Position numbers and translations under genes: made by a program. From Prinsepia uniflora (lineage: Eukaryota > Streptophyta > Magnoliopsida > Rosales > Rosaceae): a stretch of DNA of 64,000 bases. Below are positions 11,574 through 23,519 of the stretch, in pieces (position 1 is the first letter of the stretch; each line of letters starts with the position of its first letter). The DNA is taken from assembly GCA_032719365.1 (NCBI GenBank), contig CM064871.1:31903566-31967565 (forward strand), read 5' to 3'. The notes below the pieces were generated by a model. That model was not told the origin of the DNA. It worked only from the letters and a program-made list of their open reading frames with translations, and made no database searches.

Positions 11574-12654
11574 ACTAGGTTGCTTTCTTTGGGAATCGCA
11601 CACCCGGTGTGTACGATAGTTTCGTTATAGACGTGATGCCTCCACCATGACAGCCCTGTCATCAACTTGGTAGCGAGGGGAGAAGGATAAGAAAGTGAGA
11701 AGAGTTAAATGGGAAAGGACCTCGTATTGGTTCTGTTAGGCATTGAATGCCGTGTTTCAACAGGGTTGGACCCCGAGAAGGGCCAGTACACCGACTGGTA
11801 CTGTGCTAGTTTCTTGTCAGAGATTATTCGGTTTGGATATAAGGTTTGGGCCTAGAAACGAATTGGATTTCCCTGAACATTTATCTTGGTAGTCCTGACT
11901 TGCCACGATTTCTCGTCTGTGAAGAATAATGGGCACGTGCTGTGATGTCCCCGGGTGGCTCAGTGAGCATGGGGAAGACATCGATTGTGCAGGCATTTTT
12001 ATATGTGATTCCTGAGGAATTACAGGGTTCGTTTGACTTGTTATGTCACCTTGGGGAAGCCCCACTGTCATTTGTGTGAAAGGTGGATCACACCCTGAGA
12101 TTTGAGTTACCATTGGTAACTGAACCGGGTGATCGTGCGGAACTAGTAATCCTTATCGTGGAAGCACTTACTGAAGTTTCTTCATTTTTTTTTGGAATTT
12201 CTGAGTTCACGTGGATGTATAAGCTTGTAAAAGTTGAGATGATTTGGGGAGTGCTTTGATCATGGGAAATAATGTGGATCCCTATAGTAGCTAGCAACAG
12301 ATAATTGGTTGTTGAAGGAGACTTCTCCTTTTTCTGCTTTTTTTTTTTGGGAAAAACTTCTAGGTATGCTTGCAACATGGTTATAGTTGCTCTTGGTTTC
12401 GAAGGCTGTTTAAGAACTTAACACACAAACTGTGGACCAAATTTAAATGAGTTGAGGAGCAGCGGATGCTAAGTTGTTCGATGTTGATGTGTGCAGTATG
12501 GATTCTTATTCACACATGTGTCAGACAAACTTTGACATCATCATCTTTGACTTTCTTCATGCTGAACATTATCATGGGCTAAGTGGAGAAAATCCGTAAT
12601 TCGTATATTATGTGGTGACAAGTTTTATAGCTTATAATTTAATTTTCTTCTGCT
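11574..12654 (+). other. Decayed internal region, gag/protease not readable
   Basis: Follows the primer site. Many stops and shifts in all plus frames. A short stretch near 12,530-12,560 could be the end of a protease domain (pattern FDIII), but this is weak. No open frame here is supported. Confidence 0.4.
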
Positions 12655-13165
12655 ATGTCTTGGCGTGCAGGAGAAGTGTGAAGGCACATGAGGGATACTT
12701 AAGCCTAGTCTTGAATACCCTCAGGGGAAGCAATGAAATACCAAGTTGAGTGAGTATTAGTTTGGTGGACCAGTGTTGGTGGTAAAAGTCATATGATCTG
12801 TTGAAGGGACTAGTATGGATCCTCAAAGGATCGAAATAGTTTTGGATTGACGTCAACCAACTATGGTAACCGAGATTTGGAGTCTCTCTAATTGGTTGAG
12901 TATTCCAGGTAATTGGTAGAGGATTTCTTTGTGATTGCATCCGGTTGACGCGGTTGACTGATGAGGGAGTCAACTTGGGTTAGTTTGAGCACTTGTGCTG
13001 CATGTGAAGGTTTTTGCTTATGAATTTAGGCGGTTGAGATGTCTCGAGATGAACCATTTTACCCATGTTTGGGAGCTTGCTGTAGTGGCGTATGCACTAA
13101 GGAGTTGGCTAAAGTTGGTTAAAGATTATGACTGCACATTTGAGTATCATTCGAATAAGTGGATA
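12655..13165 (+). pseudogene. Chromovirus RT/RNase H remnant
   Basis: Plus-strand translation with several stops shows pieces in the order expected of chromovirus pol: an RT thumb / connection part with DPQRIEIVLD and RQPTMVTEIWSL, then RNase H with EMNHFTHVWELAVVAYALRSW, then LKLVKDYDCTFEYHSNKW. These match the usual order PKKIEAVLDW / P-T-TEVRSFLGLAGYYRRF / HExNYPTHDLELAAVVFALKxW / LLKDYD--I-YHPGKAN. The segment between WELAVVAYALRSW and LKLVKDYD, where the family has HYLYG and the DHKSL motif, is deleted. The gene is dead: stops, a frameshift and this deletion. Confidence 0.75.
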
Positions 13166-13198
13166 TAGTAGTAGATTCCTTGAGTAGGAGAGTTACAG

Positions 13199-15899
13199 TG
13201 TGACGACCCGAAAATTCGAAAAAGGAAAAATTGGAAAAATTGGAAGGAAAAGACGATTTTGCCCTTGGTTTTAGGGGGCGAAAGTTGACTTTTTGATCGG
13301 AACCTTGTTTGGACTTTCCGGAAGTACCGTTGGATAGGTCTCGAGACGCTGAATCCGTAGACAGGCGGCATGCGTCAATCGGAGTTCGGATGAAAAAGTT
13401 ACGGGCCTGAGAAAGTGAATGGCAATTTGGTAATTTCTCAAAGAAGGGTAAAATAGTAATTTGACTGGGCTTTGTGATGAGTCAGTGCAATTGTGACTCA
13501 CTTTGGTTGTTGAGTGACATCTGTCACAATCATATTGTGGATTAGTGGGAAATAACTGATAAGGTGGATTAATTCGAAATCATACTTAGGCGGTGTGGAT
13601 TTAAACTGAGAAACAAACTGCGTGTGTTTGAAAAAAAGAGGAGATGTATGTTCAAATTGGAGGAGTCAAAAGCTCTACATGTTCGATTCATTGAGGGTGT
13701 TTGAGAGAGTTTGCAGGCAAGAGAATAAGAGAATGAAAAGAGGGAAGAAAAACCCAAAAAACCATGGAACCCGAACATCAAACCTTCATTAAAATTTGAA
13801 TTCGGGCTTCTCTATTTCGACCCTCTTTGATTCAATTGGCCTTGAATTCATTTTCCTGAGATCATTTCGAGTCGAACCCAATCAAAAATGAAAGAAAATG
13901 ACGTCGTTTTGACTGAGAACAGACATGGTAAGACTTGGAAATTTCAGAGATTGGGTCGTGTAATTAGGGGAGTTGGATGTTGAAATTGAGCTTGGAAGCA
14001 TGTTTATATGGACCATGCGAAGCTTCTGAGTGAATCAATTGCACGAATTCGATTGGAAGTGATGAAGTTCGAAGGATGAACAGTGCTTATTTGTTCTTCG
14101 ATATTTTGAATTCGAAGTTGACTGGATTGAGGTAAGTTTAATTGAAATTAAGATTACAAAACTATAATTAGATGTATAAAGATGCTATTCGATGATTCAA
14201 TTGAAGGAATTGATGACTAATTGACAGGATTTCAGCCGAGTCAAACCGCGGGCCAACCAGACCTGTTTTACAGACAAACGGGTTAAGACGACGACTGTAG
14301 CAAACACTATGCACGGCGCGTGGGCACGAATCCCAAGGTGAGGTCAACATGAAACTTGTTCTATTTAATGTAACGAACATTTTGGCACTGGTTTCGAGGA
14401 AATCGGATATCGTTTCGATAGTGTTCTGAGTATCCGAAGTTTTAATATACGTTTAAAATACGTATTTAAATCCCGAAACAATTGGGGAAAATTATATGAG
14501 GTATATTGAGATGTTAGTAACCCTCGATAATGATTTTGGACAGGAATAGTGGCTTCCGAAATTTACGGGAAAAACGTGCAGCTCGGAAAGCGAGCGATAT
14601 GGACGGTGTGTGAGTGGACTTTTGTTTTCTACCCTGAATGCATGCATATATGTTTTAAATGCTTTATGATATGATTTGAAATGATTTGGCATGATTAATT
14701 TTTCGATATGATGATTTCCGGATTTTGGGAATATTATATTATTTTATATGATTTTGGGCACGATTTTCGAGAAAACTATGAAACTGTTGTTTTAGGCGAA
14801 GGCCTGGGATTTGAGATTGGTTTTGACTCGGATTATGAGTCGGAAAATTGATTTGGTGAAATCGTAATGTTTTCGGATATACTTTATGGATTTATGTGAA
14901 ATGGGCAACTGAGGTTGCGATTGCACGAATTTGCGTGAAAATGATATTTTGGGCTTGCGACCCAATTAGATAGTGATTTTGACTCGGATTTGGAGTCACA
15001 TGTGAATATGATGAAATTGATGATTTTGATTTATAAAGTGAATTCTGGACACTGTTTTCTGATGGATTTGTGGAACTTTCTTTGTGAAAGCTATGTTTTG
15101 GGCAGAGGCCCTATTGAAATGTTTTGATTTGATTTGAGACATAAATAGTTTTAAAATGAGATTACTGGATTTGGTGACTGTTCCACATATACCATCCTCT
15201 TTGATTTGATGGTATCCTCTAGACGTCGTAGATCCTGGAGTAGTCACGATCCACTACCTGGAGATGAGTAGCTCCGAGGGAGGCTCAGTCTCAGTAGTGT
15301 GAGATTATGATGATATCCTCCAGATGTCGTAGATCCTGGAGATAATATCACCCCAGACGTCGTAGATCCTGTGGAGGTACTCGGACGTTAGACACCTGAG
15401 TTTGCACGCATTGCATTGATATCGTGACGGGTTACTTGGATATTGAGATTGGATATTGAGGATTGGTGGTATTATGATTTATTGATGTTTGTGTCCAGAT
15501 ACTTTATATCGTGCACTGATTCGATGAACATGAGTTTATGGACCATGGGAAAACATGTTTTGATTTTATCGGTCCACTGTTCATACTTGATTGATTTCAC
15601 ACTATGACTCATGTTTTATGATATGCATGCATGTTTGTGAAACTGGAGGGTAAGAATGTATTTTGATAAATGTATTTCTAAAAATTTATTTTGTCCACTC
15701 ACACTTTTCTATTTTATTGACCCTCCAGGTCGTGGCGCGATGATCGAGACTATTCGAGAGGTGGAGGCATGAGTGGGCACATGTGCGGTTATCCCTTGTT
15801 TGGCAAGTACTCAGGGTAATTTCGGAACATCAGTTGACTTGTCAGACGGTAACAGGACCGGGCACGGGTATCTAAGTCTTTCGGGGACGGGTACTGTCA
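13199..15899 (+). repeat. Chromovirus LTR, copy B (2.7 kb)
   Basis: Starts TGTGACGACCCG and ends GGGACGGGTACTGTCA, with TG/CA termini. It shares ordered blocks with the other LTRs of the cluster: GTTGACTTTTTGA, CCGTAGACAGGCGGCA, GTAACGAACATTTTGG, GTGTGAGTGGAC (14,608-14,619) and GTCCACTCACAC (15,693-15,704). Its length nearly equals the solo LTR at 58,497-61,210 (2,714 bp). No target duplication is seen, and it runs directly into the 3' part of another element's internal region. Confidence 0.75.
15211..15377 (+). repeat. Stem-loop repeats in LTR B
   Basis: Three related copies (15,211-15,240; 15,311-15,341; 15,351-15,377) of the form ATCCTCCAG-ATGTCGTAGAT-CCTGGAG. In the middle copy the CTCCAG / CTGGAG arms can pair across a loop carrying GTCGTAGA. 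Directly visible; function unknown. Confidence 0.65.
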
Positions 15900-16603
15900 T
15901 GATGGGTTTGAACTTCTTTTCGAGGTAAATCCCATATGGTGTATTACTCGAGGGAGTAGGTGTCCGACGGGGTCGGATTTGGTCAGCCTTAGATGTGTGG
16001 ATGTTGGGATTGGCTTCCCTATGAATTCAATCAAATGTATTGTGATTAATCGTTGATCAAGTAACTGGTAAGTTCATATTGGTGCATCTCGGTAGACGTG
16101 GGTGAGATTGGATGCCAGTTAGCATGAGTGGGTACACCTTGGTAGGCGTGAGTCGGATTGGTACGTATTGAATTACGTGATTGGGAGTGGACATTGTGTT
16201 ACTGGTCAGGTGACTATGAGATTCGAAACGGATGATGGATTGGAGTTTCGATTTGTCTAGTATTGGATTGGATAGATGGACTCCAGAATTGAAACATGAT
16301 TGGCTACAACCTAGGTCTTCGTCGTCGTTGTTGTTGTAGTCTAGTTGATGGATGGATGTACGTACCTTGTACGTTGTTCGAGGTACGATATTGGGCAGGC
16401 TTGTGGTGCCTGGTAACGGTATATATGATATACCAGGGGTACGTTAGTGAGCGTGTTGGTAGTCGACTTAGTTCCGATACCATTGTTCTAGTTAGTTGGT
16501 GTACTAGTGTACTCGTGTTGTGAGATCGAATTGTTTCCACGAGGTGGTTGTGGAATCAGGATAAATGGAATTTCGAGGACGAAATTAAGTAAGGAGGGAA
16601 GGT
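15900..16603 (+). mobile_element. 3' end of a chromovirus internal region with polypurine tract
   Basis: Aligns by eye with 22,261-23,535, the 3' part of the internal region of the element at 16,604-26,620. Shared text includes GAACTTCTTTTCGAGGTAAA, then CCTTAGATGTG and AGATGGACTCCA. It ends in the polypurine tract AAGTAAGGAGGGAAGG (16,588-16,602) directly before LTR A1. So LTR A1 is preceded by a 3'-LTR signal and followed by a 5'-LTR signal, as in a tandem LTR-internal-LTR-internal-LTR product of unequal recombination. Confidence 0.65.
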
Positions 16604-16990
16604 TGTAACGACCCGTCCCAAATTTCAGGATTAGATTAGTGACTAATCAAGGATTAGTAGGTTAATTGGTGATTAGTGGGGTACTTTCAGATGAACGATG
16701 CAAAATGATCGTTTTGCCTCTGGTCGTGGGCAAAATGTTAACTTTTCGTTCAGGCGGTCAAATGGACTTTGGCCGATGATTGTGATGTAGTTCGGAACGT
16801 CACGAGTTCACAGACAGATGGCACGTCCGATTCCGACATTCGAGGAAGAATTTATGACATTCGAAAGTTCATGGGTATTTTGGTTATTTGGTTAAATAGG
16901 GGCAAATAGTTGACTTTTGACCCAGGAGATGCAATGGCCGAAGGCAGAGAACAGTTACGTAGATTGGGTCGATATGAATCCGTAGACAGG

Positions 16991-17040
16991 CGGTCAAATG
17001 GACTTTGACCGACGACCGTGACGTAGTTCGTGACGTCACG
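16991..17040 (+). promoter_or_regulatory. Inverted W-boxes plus palindromic TGACGTCA box in LTR A1
   Basis: CGGTCAAA-TGGAC-TTTGACCG (16,991-17,011) is a perfect inverted repeat containing two TTGACC-type W-boxes. CGTGACGTCACG (17,029-17,040) is a perfect 12-bp palindrome with the bZIP/TGA-factor core TGACGTCA. The same pair recurs in LTR A2. WRKY and TGA-type bZIP proteins bind such sites; that they act here is inference. Confidence 0.5.
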
Positions 17041-19111
17041 AGTTCATAGACAGGTGGCATCTTCAATTTCGACATTCGAGGAAGAAGTTATGACGTTCGG
17101 AAGTTCAAGGGCAATTTGATAATTCTAGTTAAAAGGGGCAAATAGTTGACTTTTTGACCGGGAGGTCCGATGGCCGAGGGCCGAAGACCGTTACGTAGAT
17201 CAGGATGATACGAATCCGTAGACAAGCGGCACGTCGAATTCGGACGTTCGACGGCGAATTCAGACGTTCGACGGCGAAGTTAAGGTTTAAGGAGGTTTCA
17301 GGGTACTATTGTACGAATTACTAGACGGATGTCATTTGGCAGCTAGTGGGCCTAGATATTTTAAGGAGGCCCAATGGATGAGTGACAAGTGTCACCCATC
17401 CACTGGCCAACCTCATTCATTCATGCATCTTCCCCGTGCATCTATCATTTCTTCATTTCAAACCCAAAAAACCCTATCTCATTTCCTCTCCTCTGTGCAA
17501 CCCAAACCATTTCCTTTCCCCTTTGATCATCTTGGTGAGGCCTTGAGACTAAGACAAGGATGCTGGGATGGTGGTGTCCGGACAGGTGACGCCGCCGTGC
17601 ACGGCTGAAGCCACAAACCCTAGAGGGTACTCGATGAGGTCCAAATTCCATTTTATTTCAATTTTTGCATTATGGTTGTTTTTGGATGATTAGGAAGTGG
17701 TTATTAGGTCCCTAGGATGTTCCTAAGATGTTTTGGAAGGGGTTTCATGGCTGAGAAAGCCCTGGGAAAAACTTGGAACCATTGAACCGTGTGGTTCAAA
17801 ATGGAACCATGGGATTTAGATGGTTTTGATTAGGTTTAGGGATTGGGTTGGACAGGAAACATGAAAATAGGAATTTAGGGATTGATTAGGGACAAAACGA
17901 ACGAAAAATAAGGATTGTATGGGCTTGGAACGGTCACGCCGGTCCAGGCAAACCAGCTGCCCAGGAAACCGGTTCGGACCGGTTCTGGAGGTTGAAGATG
18001 AAGCTACAGTACCCGCGCGAGGGCTTCAAGCGTAGGGACTATCTAGGGCGCGTGGGGGCGCGTACCTCACCTATTGGGGAAGTGTTCAACATGTGAAATC
18101 TTCTATTCAATGTAACGAACATTTTGGGACTGGTTTCGTGTCGATCGGACACCGTCTCGATAATGTTCGGGGCATCGGAAGGTTTAGGTTCAAGTTTTAA
18201 AATAGTTAAAAATACCAGAAATTACGGGGCTTTAGTGGGAGGTTAATTAAGTAGTTAGTAACCTTCAATTACGATTTGGACAGGTTCGGGAGTCCCGGTG
18301 ACGGTGATTGGCTCGGGAGAGCCGTATGGCACGCAAATCGAGGCGGTAGCTCGGACGATCTGTGAGTGGACCTTTTTTTCTAAATTGGTTCATGCATAAA
18401 TGTTTATTATATGTTTTAGTACATGTTTGGTAATGCCATGGGTGCATTTGGTTTTGGATACGTATAGGCACGTATTTCGGGTTTCAACCTTATACGGTGC
18501 TTATACAGGTCTGTATTTCTTTATTGGTTTAAATGAAATGGATTTGGATTTCAAAAGGATAAACTCGGGTATGAGACCCATTTGGTTTTGTCTAGGGCAT
18601 ATGACGATATTGATGACCTACGGGTCCGAGTCGTGGTCGCGGCAGATGCTTGGTGCACGGCGACGGACGATGTGACGCTCGCCTCAGGATTGAGATGTGT
18701 TCCTTCCGGAGAGGTCACGATGCACGATCTGTTATCGAGTAGCTGCTGGAGGCTCGACTTCGGAGTGCTGACGGTTCAGGATAGCGATCAGTGATGAGTT
18801 CACCATGATCTTGTGGTGGTCGCGTCGGTTGATTCGTTCAAGGCGACATACCAGGATTGAGGGCGGTCCTGGATGGATGGTTGTACGCATCACTACAATC
18901 AGAGTCGTGACTGACCCTTAGATATCGGGCAGGATGCCCAGCTGATGTCATATGTTCGGGCACGAGACCCAGTTGTTTTACATTGATGATTTCGAGTCAG
19001 GGACCCTAGATGGATTTCCAAGTTCATGACGGTTTATGGGAACTGGGCATGAACCCTGAATGGTTATTGTGGTACATCACAGTTTTTGGGAATCGGGCAT
19101 GGAGGATGTTT

Positions 19112-19134
19112 TATATATATATATATATATATAT
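19112..19134. repeat. (TA)n microsatellite in LTR A1
   Basis: 23 bases of TA. The matching run in LTR A2 is 27 bases (25,772-25,798), so length has changed since the copies separated. Confidence 0.9.
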
Positions 19135-19959
19135 GAATGGCATTGATATTATGGATCATGACGGTTCAGGGAAAACGGGCATGAATGTTTATGTTATGTA
19201 TATATATGTTCATATACCTTCCTTTACTTGTTCTATCTCCTCCGGGGAGGGTAGTTGGCCTGGGTGGACCCCAGAGTAGTCACGGAGCACCGACTGAGTG
19301 GAGTCACCCCCCAGTTGGGTTCCTTACTCTCAGGAAGGCTATGGTTACTATAACCTCGGGTAGGGTCAATGGTCTGCGGACATTGACCTTGACTTGGAGA
19401 AGACTCGAATTGAGACCCGGGTAGCACGCGCGTAGCTTTAGAAACCGTGACAGGATTGGTTGTGTGACTTAAATGTATATATGATATATCTGTTATGTGA
19501 TATGTGATGTGCACAGGATTTGGGCAGTGGCCCGTGTACTTGGTTTTAGTATGGATATGGTTTTGGGGCTGAGTCCCTTATGGATTTGGGCGGTGGCCCG
19601 TATATTTGATTTGATTATGGTTTTGGGCTTAGTTCCCACAGATGGTTCCATTTGGTTATATGGTTTTCGAATGCATGCATACTTTTTAGTGAAGGGTACA
19701 AATGTCTTTATGGAAATGCTTTTATAAACTCTTGTTTTGTCCACTCACAGCTTTTAATGTTTTGACTGCCCTTCAGGTTGACAGCGGATGTGGACTGTAG
19801 ATGAGACCGAGATATCACATACCTCCTCCGGATCCTGGCGTACTCTGATAGCCTGAGAGGGCAATGGTTGGAAATATCCCTTGTCTGACACTTTGTGTCA
19901 GACGGAAGCAGGGTCATCCCGCGTTAATCCCGGGGGGATTGGGATGGGTCCTGTCAAAG

Positions 19960-19971
19960 TGGTATCAGAGC
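19960..19971 (+). other. Primer-binding site, initiator tRNA-Met type (perfect)
   Basis: TGGTATCAGAGC, a perfect complement of the initiator tRNA-Met 3' end, three bases after the LTR A1 terminal CA. It fixes the LTR boundary and the plus orientation. Confidence 0.92.
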
Positions 19972-21081
19972 GAGGCTGGTTAATATAAGAGCGGGGTTGT
20001 CTCTATTCGAGCAACCTTGGAGCTCTTGGAGTAGTACGCAGGTCAAGGATGTGATATCTCAATGGGCTACAGTTCGTGGTCAACCTGATAGTAGGATGTT
20101 GGTACGATAGTTAGTAGGATTGGATCGTGGAATGTCTTGGTTCGGCATTTGATGCCGGGGTTGCCATAGTTCTGTCGTGGATGATAGTGTGGGACCCTAT
20201 GTAAGGATGAACGTAACAATATGTTAGCGTTGGATCATGAGACGGTTAGTTGGGATCGTCTTTCACGATGTCGTAGGATCGTTTTGACGATAGTTCAGAA
20301 TTGTGATCATCTGATGATCTGATTTGGTTGAGTTAAATGGATTTACTGCTCCTGGCAGTTAGCAGTCGAGTTCGTGGAACTCTAGTTGAACTTATGGCAG
20401 TTAGCAGTCGGATTCGAGGATTCCTTGTTGAACTGGCGGTAGGATTGGATTGACGTCTTTTCGATGTCAAGACCGCGTAGTCGGTCAATCCTTGGAGTGT
20501 ACTGCAGTTGGTCAGATTATGGAATATATTGCTTTCGGTAGTTGGGTTCAAGGAGACCCTAGGTGTGATCGTGGAACCCTACCTTAGGTGTATGGTTCAG
20601 AAAGGTGAGTTGGCAAGTGGTTCAACTTTGACGACTATTCGGGTTTGAGGCTGTTAGTCGGTCGAGTCGTGTCATCTTTAGTGATGGGACTGCACTCTGC
20701 AGTCGGAGTTGTACTTATCGGTTAGATCTAGTTGGTTGTCGTGCTACTGTAGTTGTGATGGATTGTTAGTGCAACTAAGGTCATGGACGATCTGGTAGAC
20801 GACATTGGTTGAGTCGTGGTACGACTAGTTAGAGATTGTTGGACAGGTTACCAGGGTTGGTACTTTGCGATGGAATCCCGGAATGGGGATACAGAATGGT
20901 TAAATACGGGCGGTTGATTCCGTTGGATGCGGAGTCTCGATATAGTGATGTCTGGTAATTTGGTCTGCGCGAGTCTGTGGCAGGCGCTACTACCGAGAGT
21001 GTTTGTAGTTACGGTTATTGGGAATCGGGGACGTTCAGGGGACGTTTCCTTTTCTCGTATGAGTTTTCGGATTGACTGTAC

Positions 21082-21510
21082 CCAGAGTTGTTGAGTACGA
21101 AGGAGACAAAGTTTCTCCAATTTGAGCAAAGGTACGGGATCATCGCTTGGTATGAGCAGAGATCCAGGGATTTTCTGATTCGTACACTTTGTGCTGATGC
21201 TGACAGGTGGTGATACTGGTACTGGTGCTGGTCCCGGTGTTGTGATGACGATGAGTTACGAGTCGAGATGTGACTCTGTCGAGTTGGGCTTATGTTCGGT
21301 ATCTGTGGTTCGGGAGTGGATTACGGATAGTGATGGACTGGATAGGATCCGGCAGTAGTTAAGACGTAAGAATCGATCGGTCGAGGGATTTAGCTACCAG
21401 TTGGTCAGTATTGGCCAGAGTTGTTCAGAATTGGTCAGGTATGGTGGTATGCAGAGATTTGACTGCAGATCACAGCAGGAGGCTGTTGTGACTCTTCAGT
21501 CGAGCGGTAC
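21082..21510 (+). pseudogene. Faint chromovirus gag remnant
   Basis: A plus frame reads KETKFLQFEQ, then WYEQRSRDFLIRTLCADADRW, which resembles the Tekay-type gag helix region E-F-L-x-L-x-Q-G...V-x-x-Y-E-x-x-F. After stops, a Q/S-rich stretch (frame from about 21,358, with RRKNRSVEGF) occupies the place of the gag tail before a zinc knuckle. No CCHC knuckle is visible. The resemblance is modest and the gene is certainly non-functional. Confidence 0.45.
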
Positions 21511-23091
21511 ATCATATTAGGATGAATTAACATCCTTTTGGATGTACATATACAGTCATAACCGGATAGATGAGTTGGTTGTTTATGAACACGTGGTTGA
21601 TGTCTGAGTATGTTGTTTCCAATCTTGTTGGAACTTCGGAATCATGAGAGTTGTGATTGAGGTGATGAGAGGAATGCGGATTTTCCGCATTGTTATTGGG
21701 TATTTCGAAGTCGTTTTAGGTGACTTCTCAGGTTCTACCATGGTAGATGATGGTAGATGGTGGCATATGATGTTGTTATCACCAGTACGTTAATCGTGTA
21801 TTGGTTAGTGGACCCGGGATTTGTTTTGGGTCATCGGAAGGAGATAAGTATATCGAAGTTAGGTGACTGAGATTTCTCACTTTCTGCTTGGTGGTAGAAG
21901 ATGATGGGTTACATGGCGTGGTGAATGCAGCGAGTTTTGGTTGTATTCACTTAGGATGGATTTTGTTGTCATTATCTTGGATCATCCTTGATTTTCATCG
22001 GTGGAATGATAAGGATCGATACGAGGTAATCAGTGAGAACCCACAGTCTTGGCGTGTCTCTTCGTTGACTAATCTGTTTAGATGTGGGAAATGGTTGAGA
22101 ACTTTGGACGTCGTGACGATTCTCGATCGTGACGTTTATGGTCGGGTGACTCAGTGATGAATCTCGATCATGACGTCTATGGTTAGTTGACGTAGTGTTG
22201 GATCTGGATCGTGATCTCGATGATCTAGATAGGTGGAGAGTTTATCGCTCTTACTAGATGTTTGAGTTAAGGATGTAGGGACTGAACTTCTTTTCGAGGT
22301 AAATCCCGTATGGCTTATTACTCGGGAGAGTAAGTGTCTGGCGAGGTCGGATTTTGTTAGCCTTAGATGTGTTGATGTTTGGATTGGCTTCCCTACGAAA
22401 TCAATCGAAGGTAATGTGGTAAATCGTTTGAGAAGGTAACCGATAGGTTCGGTTTTTGTGCGTCTCGGTAGACCTGAACGAGATTTTGGGTTTTGGAATA
22501 GAATTTCTGGATGACGATTCAGGATTCGATTTTAGAACTTGAAAGTGGATTTATGGATTTGGGTTCGGAATGGTTATTCCTCATACTAGTTTACGGAATA
22601 ATGATTTCGGATTCGGATTTAGAAATGGATGTTGAGTCGGAGTTCGATTTGTCTAATACTAGATTGGACAGATGGACTCCATTATTGAAACGTGTTTGGT
22701 TATGACCTAGGTGGTCGTGTTGTTGTTTTTATTGTTGTGGTTGTCATTGTTGTGGTAGGTTGGTAGATGGACGTATTTACCTTGTACGTAGTTCGAGGTA
22801 TGATACCGGGCAGACTTGTCGTGCTTGGTGACAGTATATAGGTTATACCAGTGGTACGTTGGTGAGCGTGTTGGTAGTCGGCTTAGGTCCAATACCATTG
22901 GATTAGTTGAGGTTGTGGACTGGACATTGGATAGTGTGCATTGGGTCATGGTATTTCTGATGGGTCTAGTAACACACAGGTCGAGTGAGGTATTGGTAAA
23001 TGTAAACTCGAGTTGAGTGAGTTGGTGGTTAGTATAACCACAAGTGGATATAGTGTCAGTTCTTGACTGGCGAATGTCAAGTGGTGACAGT

Positions 23092-23142
23092 TTGTCAAAG
23101 GTGTCAGCTTGTCAAAGGTGTCAGCTTGTCAAAGGTGTCAGC
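23092..23142. repeat. 17-bp minisatellite x3
   Basis: Three perfect head-to-tail copies of TTGTCAAAGGTGTCAGC, inside the 3' part of the internal region. Directly visible. Confidence 0.92.
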
Positions 23143-23519
23143 TTGGATCGGCTAGTGAGGTCTGATGACTCCCACTGGGAGCAGATGTCAGGATAGATTT
23201 GTGATTGAGCAAGGAACCTTCGAGTTGTTTGTGTCAATGAAATGGTAGATTTGACAAGTGGTGTCAATTCGGAACGTATGGCTACTGTCATTCGACGTGG
23301 TCGAATATAGTCGATACGGCGTGAGTGTTAGTGGTACGTCTGGGTACAGACGAGTTTTGTTCTGGTTAGTTGGTGTACGAATGTACACGTGTCGTGAGAT
23401 CGAATTATTTCCAAGAGGTGGATGTGGAATCAGGATAGTTGGAGTTTCGAGAACGAAACTAAATTAAGGAGGGAAGAACGGTTGGAATTAGGTCGGTTGG
23501 ACTTTCGAGGACGAAATTA

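Larger units (their letters stand above)
11290..15899 (+). mobile_element. Decayed chromovirus (Tekay/Del-like Ty3/gypsy)
   Basis: The order is LTR 3' end (to 11,558), tRNA-Met primer site, a 1.6-kb internal region with a pol remnant near its end, then a full-size LTR (13,199-15,899). The internal region is far shorter than the roughly 5 kb or more of an intact element, so most of gag, protease, RT and integrase is deleted. The left LTR end resembles the LTR at 28,892-30,998 more than the one at 13,199, so the two flanking LTRs may come from different copies joined by recombination. Confidence 0.6.
16604..19956 (+). repeat. LTR A1 (3.35 kb)
   Basis: Starts TGTAACGACCCGTCCC and ends GGGATGGGTCCTGTCA. 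Near the 5' end there are three successive modules, each with a GTTGACTTTT box, a GGTCAAATGGACTTTG-type inverted W-box, a TGACGTCA-like box and a CAGACAGRTGGCA box (about 16,680-17,290). The middle carries CTGTGAGTGGAC (18,360-18,371), short GGGC..GCCC hairpins, a TA microsatellite (19,112-19,134), and the inverse box GTCCACTCACAG (19,739-19,750). Frames inside (such as 17,309-17,608) have no known domain and I read them as non-coding LTR. Confidence 0.85.

Noticed and set aside
19960..19971. tRNA-Met-like sequence considered as a tRNA gene
   Set aside because: Only the 12 bases complementary to the tRNA 3' end are present, at the position of a primer-binding site.
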